Assembly: GCA_003818205.1 (NCBI GenBank)
Contig: RPRQ01000005.1
Coordinates: 54,517 to 118,516 of the forward strand
Origin: Bacteroidales bacterium
GTDB lineage: Bacteria; Bacteroidota; Bacteroidia; Bacteroidales; Tenuifilaceae
Direction of reading: 5' to 3'
DNA: 64,000 nucleotides
In this document: positions 17,149-24,380 of the stretch, in pieces
How positions within the stretch are numbered: position 1 is the stretch's first letter
Layout: each line of letters starts with the position of its first letter
Notes under the pieces: model-generated
Database searches by the model: none
What the model saw: the letters and a program-made list of their open reading frames with translations, nothing else
What the model was told of the DNA's origin: nothing
Made by a program: the position numbers and the translations under genes

Positions 17149-18381
17149 TCATTTCTTCTTTAATTCTTTTATTTCTTCTTTTAGTAGTTGCATTTCTTCT
17201 TGCTGCTCTTTTAGAGTCTTATTCTGCTCAATCAAATACAGCGTCAGCTCCTCCACCTTCTGCAGCAGCTTAGCATTCATTTCACCAAGTCCAACTCCAT
17301 TAGCCTTTACCTCTGCTGCGGTAGGTATTTCGGGTAGGTGGCTGTTGGTTTTGATAAACTGCTCCACCTCGCCTAGGGTGCGGAGTTTGTAGTTGGGGTG
17401 GAAGACAAAGTCTGACCAGAATTCGGCGGTTACCTTTACCTCACGAGCTGCAATTGTGCCCTCTACTGTAAGTTTGTATTGGGGGTTGGTGATACCGATA
17501 CCGACGTTGCCGTTACTTTTAAATGTTGCCCGTGTGTTTCCATTTGCATCACCCAGTTGCATTATAGTTGATGCGTCATTTCCTCCATAACCTACTTCAA
17601 CCAATAATCCTTTTGAACTTCCACCGTCATTTTTTATGCTAGAGGTCCATTTATCATTAACAGACCCATTAACTTCAAAAATCGATGTAGGGCTTGTTGT
17701 TCCAATACCAATGTTGCCATTATGTAATATGGACAATCTTTCAACGTATGTATCCGCTGTGTGTTCTGTTAATCCTATTGCTAATCTATTTACTTGTCCA
17801 TTTACACCCTCACCTACAGCCTGAAATAAAGCGTAACGAATAGGATGTATACTAAATCTAATACCTGTAGTTGCATTATTTGCACTAGCATATTGATAAT
17901 TCTCTAAATGCAAAAAAGCACCTTCGCCATTAGCAACATTTTTCTGGATATGTAATGATTTATCAGGGTTTGTTGTTCCTATTCCAACATTGCCAGTTTT
18001 ATTTATTACCATTGCCTCTCCAATGCAATTATCACCGTTAAGACCGTTAATGCTAAATGATAATCTTTCTGGAACAGCAAGACTTCCCATTATTCCTTTT
18101 ATCTCAATATTTCTTTCTGGAATTGCACCAATAAATTTAATAGACGATCCAGCATTTGTTGAATTGTCATAATATTGATTATTCTGTAATAGAAGAACTG
18201 GACCAATGCTATTTACAACATCTTTTCTCAGATGTAATAATGTGCTTGGATTAGTTGTTCCAATCCCAACATTACCCCCATTGTAATTTATTCCATTGCT
18301 GTTGGTTGACCAAGTTACTTGTGCCTTTAACCCGTAAATACTTACCGCTATTAAAGCGAATATAATTGCTGTTTTTCTCAT
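17149..18381 (-). CDS. Surface repeat protein with GIGTTNP beta-repeats and C-terminal coiled coil
   Basis: This 410-residue protein has a signal peptide (ending GLKAQ). At least four GNVGIGTTNP-type repeats are spaced through residues 30-300, as in phage-tail-fibre-like Bacteroidota surface proteins. The C-terminus has the conserved EFWSDFVFHPNYKLRTL element and then a ~45-residue coiled coil rich in Glu and Lys. This arrangement resembles an intramolecular-chaperone-like tail, but without a clear S74 catalytic motif. It is on the same strand as the T9SS protease and 65 bp upstream of it. The function is unknown; surface display or adhesion is inference. Confidence 0.7.
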   Translation of the reverse strand: MRKTAIIFALIAVSIYGLKAQVTWSTNSNGINYNGGNVGIGTTNPSTLLHLRKDVVNSIGPVLLLQNNQYYDNSTNAGSSIKFIGAIPERNIEIKGIMGSLAVPERLSFSINGLNGDNCIGEAMVINKTGNVGIGTTNPDKSLHIQKNVANGEGAFLHLENYQYASANNATTGIRFSIHPIRYALFQAVGEGVNGQVNRLAIGLTEHTADTYVERLSILHNGNIGIGTTSPTSIFEVNGSVNDKWTSSIKNDGGSSKGLLVEVGYGGNDASTIMQLGDANGNTRATFKSNGNVGIGITNPQYKLTVEGTIAAREVKVTAEFWSDFVFHPNYKLRTLGEVEQFIKTNSHLPEIPTAAEVKANGVGLGEMNAKLLQKVEELTLYLIEQNKTLKEQQEEMQLLKEEIKELKKK

Positions 18382-18770
18382 ACTCTTAAATGTTTTGTTA
18401 TTATTTAGTTGCTTCTTATTTATAAAAGGTTTGTCTCAATTTTTTTAACCCAACGGGGTTTGTGAAAACTATCATAGTCCGTCAAATCGATAGATTAAAT
18501 TATATGGTCAGCAGTTGATTTTTCTCAAAATTAAAAAAGCATAACCCAACCCAAATTGCATGCTTCTATTCCCTCTATAAAATTATATTTTATTTTTGTT
18601 AATTTCCTAACAGATTAGAAAATAAATTATTGTATTCAGATTATCAGGTATTTGCATGCTATTCTCGTTGCGGTTTGTTGAGCATTGCAGCTTGTTTTAT
18701 TGAGACTTTGAGACTTGGTGCTTTCTTGGCTAAAAAAGATAAATAAAAAGCGCCAAATAACAAAAAAAAC

Positions 18771-18789
18771 CAAATAACAAATAACAAAT
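18771..18789. repeat. Heptamer array (AAATAAC)n, left part
   Basis: CAAATAACAAATAACAAAT directly precedes the left end of element D. The same unit resumes immediately after its right end. Confidence 0.8.
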
Positions 18790-18923
18790 CAATGTCGTTG
18801 ACTTAAGGTTATTTAAACGCTAGCAGGGCCTTCGGACTCTGCTAGGTTAACCGGTTTGATTGACCTTCCTGATTCGTAAGAACTGGAAGCGTCAATAGTA
18901 AAATCGTTAAGTCAACAACATTG
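18790..18923. mobile_element. MITE-like element D (134 bp) inserted in a heptamer array
   Basis: The terminal inverted repeats CAATGTCGTTGACTTAA and TTAAGTCAACAACATTG match at 16 of 17 positions. Internal stems are CTAGCAG...CTGCTAG and TTGACCTTCC...GGAAGCGTCAA. Both flanks are the same AAATAAC array, which fixes the boundaries of the insertion. Its right 78 bp are homologous (63 of 78) to 28947-29024. Confidence 0.75.
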
Positions 18924-18994
18924 AATAACAAATAACAAAAACCAAATAACTGATAACTGATAACCAATAACTGACAACCGACAACCGATAACTG
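18924..18994. repeat. Heptamer array, right part (AAATAAC / GATAACT variants)
   Basis: About ten 7-bp units drift from AAATAAC through GATAACT to CGACAAC, ending just before the HEAT-like gene's 3' end. The change of unit along the array suggests stepwise slippage plus mutation. Confidence 0.8.
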
Positions 18995-19001
18995 CCACAC
19001 T

Positions 19002-19574
19002 CTATCTCCTCCTCCTTAATTCCTCCAGCAATTTTTTCCCCTTATTGGTAATACCTGGTGTTCCATCTATTATCTGTAGTTCAATTACATATGGTAGCTC
19101 CTCGGATATCCATTCGTACCGTTTCGCGAGGTAATAAAGAATATCCATGCAATGCGCCTTAACAGCAGGTTTTGAGTTTCTGTCGATTAACCATTCAAAG
19201 CAGGTTTCGACAATGGGTTCCATATCAATTTTCTTAAGTAGCTGGCACACATCTTTAGGGAATCGATTTTTGGTGCAATTCTCCATGGCATGGTTCAGCA
19301 GTTTGCTGAAATGGCGCTGTGTGCTCGGGTTATTAATAGTTGGTAGCAATTCTATTATTTTCGAAAGGCTTAAGCTGAATAGCTCGAGGTTTGCTGTGAG
19401 GGTATTCTCAAGTATCCATGCTGCCCGAAAGCTCAATGTTGTATTTTCTGATTGACAAAGCTCGAAAAGTATTGCAATGCCATCTTTCATGTAGGAGAAT
19501 TGTTCGGCAAGGGCTAAGCAATCTTTTTTTCCCATGGCGAAGTTTAACCGTTCAATAAGCCTTTCTTTTTCCAT
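19002..19574 (-). CDS. HEAT-repeat-like hypothetical protein
   Basis: This is a 190-residue, mostly helical, leucine-rich protein. Segments such as FRAAWILENTL and VKAHCMDILYYLAKR fit paired helices of HEAT/armadillo-type repeats. No signal peptide or catalytic motif is visible. Proteins of this length and type are common and uncharacterised in Bacteroidota. The start is the ATG at 19574. It faces a repeat-filled spacer on its 3' side. Confidence 0.6.
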   Translation of the reverse strand: MEKERLIERLNFAMGKKDCLALAEQFSYMKDGIAILFELCQSENTTLSFRAAWILENTLTANLELFSLSLSKIIELLPTINNPSTQRHFSKLLNHAMENCTKNRFPKDVCQLLKKIDMEPIVETCFEWLIDRNSKPAVKAHCMDILYYLAKRYEWISEELPYVIELQIIDGTPGITNKGKKLLEELRRRR

Positions 19575-19620
19575 ACATTTGCATTTTAATGATAACTCTT
19601 TTAAATACTATTCACTTAGT

Positions 19621-19699
19621 AATCATGCTGAGCGAAGTCGAAGCATGGATAATAAAATACATCCCTCGATTTTGCCTGCCTGCAGGCTCGGGATGACTG
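19621..19699. repeat. Dispersed intergenic repeat (ATGCTGAGCGAAGTCGAAGCAT type)
   Basis: The segment starts AATCATGCTGAGCGAAGTCG and ends GGCTCGGGATGACTG, with AATCATGC and GGGATGACTG-like ends and a CCTGCAGG palindrome near 19674-19687. I recognise this as a repeat type seen widely between genes in Bacteroidota and other phyla; read as protein it gives HAERSRS. It is not coding. Confidence 0.6.
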
Positions 19700-19763
19700 T
19701 TTGTATTTTTGGTTAATAATTGGGGATACATTAGGTTTTAAAAATAGTAATCAAAGCAATCCG

Positions 19764-20471
19764 ATGGAGTTTAGTAACGATATTTTACAGCAACTTTTTG
19801 CAAAACACCCTTTTAGGAAAGAGAAAATTGCCGAAATAATCTTTGGCACAAACCATTGCGCCATTTGCCTAACGAATGGAAATATCGGTGTTTGTTCAAC
19901 ATTGGGCATTAAACTAGTTGATGATGTAGATATTCTTGCAAATCCTGATTTTAAACGAATCGAACATCGTGCTGTTGTGAATGCATGGATTAACGCCAAC
20001 GCAAATTATACTCTAACGCCGAATGGAAATGGCAATATCTTCGATGCCATCGATTTTACCCGCTACAAAGGCATTGTAATGATTGGCTATTTTGAGTCTT
20101 TGGCAAATAGATTCAAAGAATTAGGGATTGATATTACCGTTTTCGACTTAGATTCGGCACAAAAACCAGTTGAATCAGTTGATAATCAAAGCGTATTTCT
20201 ATCAAAAGCCGATGCAGTAGTGCTTACTGCAACAAGCATTTTTAATAAGACGTACAACAAGGTGTTGGCGGAATCAAATCCAAATGCTGATATTTTTATG
20301 CTTGGACCATCTACCCCTTTAGATTCGCTTATGTTCAGCGATTCGAGATTAAAGTTACTCTTCGGAACTTTATTTAATGAGAATGATTCTAGAATTTTAG
20401 AAATCATTCGTTTGGGAGGCTCCGCAAAAATATTCCTCCCTTTAGCTAAGAAAGTATATTTTTGCAAGTAA
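19764..20471 (+). CDS. DUF4213/DUF364 (Rossmann-like, putative metal-chelation) protein
   Basis: This protein has 235 residues from the ATG at 19764 (MEFSNDILQQ). An earlier in-frame ATG at 19701 would translate repeat DNA and is rejected. The N-terminus with GTNHCAICLTNGNIGVCSTLG fits DUF4213. The C-terminal half with GIVMIGYFESLANRF, DAVVLTATSIFNKTY and MLGPSTPLDSLMF fits the DUF364 Rossmann-like domain, which has been proposed to bind heavy metals. It precedes thiF- and thiS-like genes by 76 bp on the same strand. Joint work with a sulfur carrier, for example in molybdenum or tungsten cofactor handling, is inference. Confidence 0.8.
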   Translation: MEFSNDILQQLFAKHPFRKEKIAEIIFGTNHCAICLTNGNIGVCSTLGIKLVDDVDILANPDFKRIEHRAVVNAWINANANYTLTPNGNGNIFDAIDFTRYKGIVMIGYFESLANRFKELGIDITVFDLDSAQKPVESVDNQSVFLSKADAVVLTATSIFNKTYNKVLAESNPNADIFMLGPSTPLDSLMFSDSRLKLLFGTLFNENDSRILEIIRLGGSAKIFLPLAKKVYFCK

Positions 20472-20491
20472 TTACGTTGTATTTTATATAT

Positions 20492-20545
20492 ACGAATAAA
20501 GAACAACGAATAAAGAACAACGAACAACGAACAACGAACAACGAG
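20492..20545. repeat. Heptamer array (GAACAAC)n upstream of thiF
   Basis: There are about seven 7-bp units: (ACGAATAAAGAACA) twice as a 14-bp double unit, then GAACAAC repeats ending 2 bp before the thiF ATG. The array occupies the place where a ribosome-binding site would be. Confidence 0.85.
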
Positions 20546-20547
20546 TT

Positions 20548-21162
20548 ATGCCAACCTTCGAGCAGATAAAAGTCATAATGCAAAAGCAAACCGTTGGTAT
20601 TGCAGGTGCTGGTGGTTTGGGTAGCAATGTGGCAATGGCGCTTACGAGAGTTGGGATTGGTAAACTAATTATCGCTGATTTTGATGTGGTTTCTGAGAGC
20701 AATCTTAACCGTCAGTTCTACTTCAGCGACCAGCTGAATCGGAAAAAGGTTGAGGCATTAAAGGAGAATTTGCTTAGGATTAATCCAAACCTTGATATTG
20801 AGATTCACGATTTAATGCTTAATAGCAACAACCTATTGTTGACCTTCTCTAAAGTTGATATTATGGTTGAAGCTTTTGATAAAGCTGAGTTTAAGGAAAT
20901 GATTGTTGAAGTATTTCAAACTTCAAAACCTGATGTCCCTTTGGTTCTAGGAAATGGTATGGCAGGTTGGGGGAAATCGAACGAAATGCAGGTACAGAAT
21001 TTTGGAAATTTATATATTTGCGGCGATAATGCGGCCGAGGTTGGACTCGAAATGCCCCCCATGGCTCCTAGGGTTCTTATCTGTGCGGCAATGCAGGCCA
21101 ATACGGTAATGAGTATTATACTTGAAAATCATTTTGGGAATGAACATAACTCTAAACCATAA
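20548..21162 (+). CDS. thiF: ThiF-family sulfur-carrier adenylyltransferase (short form)
   Basis: This 204-residue E1-like enzyme adenylates the C-terminal glycine of a small sulfur carrier. The nucleotide-binding GAGGLGSNVA motif is at residues 16-25, the DFDVVSESNLNRQFYF segment carries the ATP/Mg ligands, and RINPNLDIE follows. The ~200-residue length matches the short second ThiF family found with an adjacent ThiS. The zinc-binding CxxC pair of MoeB-like proteins is not seen. It overlaps the thiS-like gene. No thiazole-synthesis genes (thiG, thiH) are in the window, so the recipient pathway is open. Confidence 0.85.
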   Translation: MPTFEQIKVIMQKQTVGIAGAGGLGSNVAMALTRVGIGKLIIADFDVVSESNLNRQFYFSDQLNRKKVEALKENLLRINPNLDIEIHDLMLNSNNLLLTFSKVDIMVEAFDKAEFKEMIVEVFQTSKPDVPLVLGNGMAGWGKSNEMQVQNFGNLYICGDNAAEVGLEMPPMAPRVLICAAMQANTVMSIILENHFGNEHNSKP

Positions 21163-21349
21163 CCCCGAGGTTATCGAAACGGATTACGATTCGATTACAG
21201 TTCAAGAACTACTTTTGATGAGATCATTCACCTACAAGATGCTTATCGTTAAGGTTAACGATGCACTTGTGGTAAAAGAGAACTATTCAACAGCTACCGT
21301 TAAGAATGGCGATAATGTAATGGTAATCCACCTGATGACTGGTGGATAA
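21140..21349 (+). CDS. thiS: ThiS/MoaD-like sulfur carrier protein
   Basis: This 69-residue beta-grasp protein ends in the required Gly-Gly (VIHLMTGG). An internal SITVQELLLMRSFTY helix and the LIVKVNDALVVKENY strand fit ThiS. The start at 21140 (MNITLNHN) is preferred over the in-frame ATG at 21122 because it gives the usual family length. The gene overlaps the 3' end of thiF by 23 bp in another frame, which indicates coupled translation. Its terminal glycine would be adenylated by the neighbouring ThiF and then thiocarboxylated. Confidence 0.85.
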   Translation: MNITLNHNPEVIETDYDSITVQELLLMRSFTYKMLIVKVNDALVVKENYSTATVKNGDNVMVIHLMTGG

Positions 21350-21455
21350 CTTTCATCAATTTTGCTAGCTTTTCATTAAAATTAAAATTAAATTTGTTCG
21401 GTTCTGTTTTAAGATGTTGTGGGAAGCTAAAGAAATATCGCCACTAAGACTCAAA

Positions 21456-21471
21456 CCTACCAGTAGGCAGG
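21456..21471. repeat. Dispersed palindrome copy (CCTACCAGTAGGCAGG)
   Basis: A member of the CCTGCCT/AGGCAGG family, lying in the 240-bp spacer between thiS and the DivIC-like gene. Confidence 0.65.
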
Positions 21472-21589
21472 GGCACAAAAAAATATAAAAATAAACTTGT
21501 CTGAACTTCGTCTTTTTGAGACAAAAATATATTCTGCAATTTGCTAAAACACAACCATTTGTTTTAATAAATTAAAACCTAATTCATAC

Positions 21590-21892
21590 ATGGCAGGTCA
21601 AGGCGTTTGGAAGAAAATATTCCCTTGGGTTAAGAATAAATTTATTCTAACGGGGTTTGTCTTTTTGCTTTGGCTCGTCGTTTTTGATAGAAGTAATTGG
21701 TTCGATATGATCGGCGAAATTCGTGCCATCCATAGCCTCGAAAGCGAAAAGGAGTATTACCAAAGAAAAATCAATGCCGATAATCAAAAACTTAAGGAAC
21801 TTAAAACCAACGACGAAAACCTCGAAAAGTTTGCCCGTGAGCAGTATTTGATGAAAAAGGCCGATGAGGATATTTTTATTGTTGAAGAATAA
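21590..21892 (+). CDS. Septum formation initiator (FtsB/DivIC-like)
   Basis: This 100-residue bitopic membrane protein has a short cytoplasmic N-terminus, one transmembrane helix (~16-32, FILTGFVFLLWLVVF) and a periplasmic coiled coil (~45-80). The conserved tail FAREQYLMKKADEDIFIVEE follows. The length and order match the DivIC/FtsB family, which bridges FtsL and FtsQ in the divisome. It has no obvious operon partner. Confidence 0.88.
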   Translation: MAGQGVWKKIFPWVKNKFILTGFVFLLWLVVFDRSNWFDMIGEIRAIHSLESEKEYYQRKINADNQKLKELKTNDENLEKFAREQYLMKKADEDIFIVEE

Positions 21893-22040
21893 CCCTAACA
21901 CCTGAATTTCACACCTCCCTTAACCTTTACTCCTAAACAAAAATTGATATATATAAACTTATTGGCTAATATAAATCAACCTTTTTATTTGATTGGAAGT
22001 CTTTTATTTGTGTAATATTACATATCTAAAACTTATAGCC

Positions 22041-23543
22041 ATGAAATTACCTCGCTCTTACTATAACTTGCTATCATTCATTGGAACCACAATTGCAGGA
22101 ATAAGCTTATTCATGATAATATTCTTATTTGTTATCTCGCTTTTTTATGAAAGTAGTTCATACTTAGGTCTTTTTATCTATATCATCATCCCTGTCTTTT
22201 TTGTAATCGGATTACTTCTCATTCCGCTAGGAATGCTTCTCGAAATGAAGCGAAGAAAAAAGCGGGTTCAGGTATATCTTAGAAACGAATGGCCAATTAT
22301 CGATTTGAATATTCCAAAATACAGGAATACTATTGCCCTCTTTAGTATAGGAACCCTTTTGTTTTTGCTTCTTTCGGGTTTGGGGAGCTATGAGGCTTTT
22401 CATTACACCGAATCGGTTGAGTTTTGCGGAACGCTATGCCATGAGGTGATGAAACCTGAATATACAACCTACGAGAATTCGCCCCATGCCCGAGTTACCT
22501 GCGTTGAATGCCATGTTGGCTCAGGTGTTGGTTGGTATGTACGATCAAAACTGTCAGGGTTGCACCAGGTTTATGCCGTAATGACCAACGATTTTCATCG
22601 CCCTGTTGGTACACCCTTGCACGATTTACGCCCTGCGGGTGAAACATGCGAGCAGTGCCATTGGCCGCAAAAGTTCTATTCAAGCAAACTGCGTAGCGAA
22701 AAGCACTTCCTGACCGATAGCATGAACACCGAATGGAACCTTACCATGCAGATGAAAATTGGACCATCGAACAGCGCATTCGGATTATCGGAGGGAATCC
22801 ATTGGCATATCAACCCGAAGGTAAAAATAGAATACATCTCAAATGAGGATAAACGCGAAGAGATACCGTGGGTTAAATACACAAACTTAGAAACAGGCGA
22901 AATCACTGAGTTTAGAGATACTCTTGCACAGGTAGAGCAAAATGTTATTGACAAATCGAGTAAGCGAGAAATGGATTGTATCGATTGTCATAATCGCCCT
23001 TCGCACCATTACTCGACACCTGCCGATTTTATCGACAAATCATTAACAACAGGAGCTATTGCAAAGGATTTGCATTTTATTAAAAAGGCAACCATGAAGG
23101 CATTCGTTGAACCGTATAAAAGTACTACCGATAGTACATTGATGCAGATTGATAGTTTAATTCATAATTTTTATAAAGAGAAAAAGCCTTGGCTTTACAC
23201 CTCGAAGCGGGCTGAGATTAGAATGTCAATTGAGGAGGCTAAAAAACAGTTTGGCTACAATGTTTTTCCCGAGATGAAAGCGAGTTGGGATGCTTACCCC
23301 AATCATATTGGGCACAAGGTTTTTGATGGGTGCTTCAGATGCCACAACGATTCGCATATTAGCTCGAATGGTAAGTCAATTTCTAAGGATTGCAACCTAT
23401 GCCATACGATTGCACTTCAGGGCGTAGCTGGGCAGGAGGAGTTTGCACCGCTGAATAAATCGCTTGAATTTATTCATCCTAAGGATATTGGAGATGAGTG
23501 GCAAACAACGAAGTGTTCCGTATGTCATAGAAGCCTTTATTGA
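22041..23543 (+). CDS. NapC/NirT-type membrane multiheme cytochrome c
   Basis: This protein has 500 residues from the ATG at 22041 (MKLPRSYYNLLSF); an earlier ATG at 21993 is less likely. Three N-terminal hydrophobic helices (~8-34, 40-67, 95-118) are followed by a periplasmic heme domain. Heme sites in order are CGTLCH (a CxxxCH), CVECH, CEQCH, CIDCH, CFRCH, CNLCH and CSVCH, seven in all. The segment CHEVMKPEYTTYENSPHARV is the NapC/NrfH-like quinol-oxidising region. Such proteins pass electrons from menaquinol to periplasmic reductases. No partner reductase is adjacent, so the acceptor is unknown. Confidence 0.85.
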   Translation: MKLPRSYYNLLSFIGTTIAGISLFMIIFLFVISLFYESSSYLGLFIYIIIPVFFVIGLLLIPLGMLLEMKRRKKRVQVYLRNEWPIIDLNIPKYRNTIALFSIGTLLFLLLSGLGSYEAFHYTESVEFCGTLCHEVMKPEYTTYENSPHARVTCVECHVGSGVGWYVRSKLSGLHQVYAVMTNDFHRPVGTPLHDLRPAGETCEQCHWPQKFYSSKLRSEKHFLTDSMNTEWNLTMQMKIGPSNSAFGLSEGIHWHINPKVKIEYISNEDKREEIPWVKYTNLETGEITEFRDTLAQVEQNVIDKSSKREMDCIDCHNRPSHHYSTPADFIDKSLTTGAIAKDLHFIKKATMKAFVEPYKSTTDSTLMQIDSLIHNFYKEKKPWLYTSKRAEIRMSIEEAKKQFGYNVFPEMKASWDAYPNHIGHKVFDGCFRCHNDSHISSNGKSISKDCNLCHTIALQGVAGQEEFAPLNKSLEFIHPKDIGDEWQTTKCSVCHRSLY

Positions 23544-23621
23544 TAATTGAATCTCATTTTTTGAGAAAGAGAACAACTACCATTTGGTGGTGAATAGTTA
23601 CGCTTTTTATTTAATTTTATA

Positions 23622-24149
23622 ATGTTTAATGGCTTTCATATGGTTGAGGAAATGGATCAGAATTATAAAGGATATTTCGATAGCCCAATTGGGACAATTA
23701 CTATAATTAGCGATGGCACCTCTTTGTCTTCAATTCTTTTTCCTAATGGAGAAATAATTACCGAAGCCAATCCTGACGGAATTGTCAAGGATTGTATTAT
23801 TCAATTAAAGGAGTATTTTCTTGGAACAAGAAAATCTTTTAATTTGCCGCTAAATCCAAAGGGTACCGATTTTCAGAAAAAGGTTTGGGATATAGTAATA
23901 TCAATTCCATTTGGAGGAACTGTTTCCTATGGGGCAATTGCAACTTCGTTGGGGAATCCTAAACTCAATAGGGCTGTTGGACTTGCTAATGGAGCCAACC
24001 CAATCCCAATTGTTATTCCTTGTCATAGAGTAATTGGGAGTAATGGTAGCCTAACAGGATATGCTGGTGGCTTAGAAGTCAAGAAGATTCTGCTTAACCA
24101 TGAACAGGATTTTTATACTGCAGCAGTGGGGCAATTAAAACTATTTTAA
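23622..24149 (+). CDS. ogt: Methylated-DNA-protein-cysteine methyltransferase
   Basis: This protein has up to 175 residues; the ATG at 23652 (MDQNYKGYF) is an equally good start and is preceded by GAGGAA. The active-site motif PIVIPCHRVIGSNG with the acceptor Cys is present, as are the helix-turn-helix segment (FGGTVSYGAIATSLGNPK) and the conserved LTGYAGGLEVKKILLNHE end. It repairs O6-alkylguanine by irreversible transfer to cysteine. It is a single gene. Confidence 0.93.
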   Translation: MFNGFHMVEEMDQNYKGYFDSPIGTITIISDGTSLSSILFPNGEIITEANPDGIVKDCIIQLKEYFLGTRKSFNLPLNPKGTDFQKKVWDIVISIPFGGTVSYGAIATSLGNPKLNRAVGLANGANPIPIVIPCHRVIGSNGSLTGYAGGLEVKKILLNHEQDFYTAAVGQLKLF

Positions 24150-24380
24150 AGATTTTATATAATCTCTGCATGCTCAATGCAGCATTTCTGTAAAAGGATC
24201 GTCTATTATCGAGGGTATTTTTATCCCAATCCAATACTTAAATATAACAGTTCAATACATTTAGTTTTATCTTTTATATAATAGATAACAAATTTGTATT
24301 GGCTGAACTTATAAAAAAGCGTATTTAAAAATTAGTCAGGGCATACAATTATCTATTTAAAATTCAATAAACTTATCATT

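Larger units (their letters stand above)
18382..19001. other. Gene-free 620-bp spacer, repeat-rich
   Basis: No coding frame or RNA gene is recognisable. The right half consists of heptamer arrays interrupted by a MITE-like element (entered separately). The left half is AT-rich and should contain the promoter of the minus-strand GIGTTNP gene, but I could not place it with confidence. Confidence 0.6.

Noticed and set aside
18924..18994. Possible CRISPR-like array
   Set aside because: Units are contiguous 7-mers without spacers; this is a tandem repeat.
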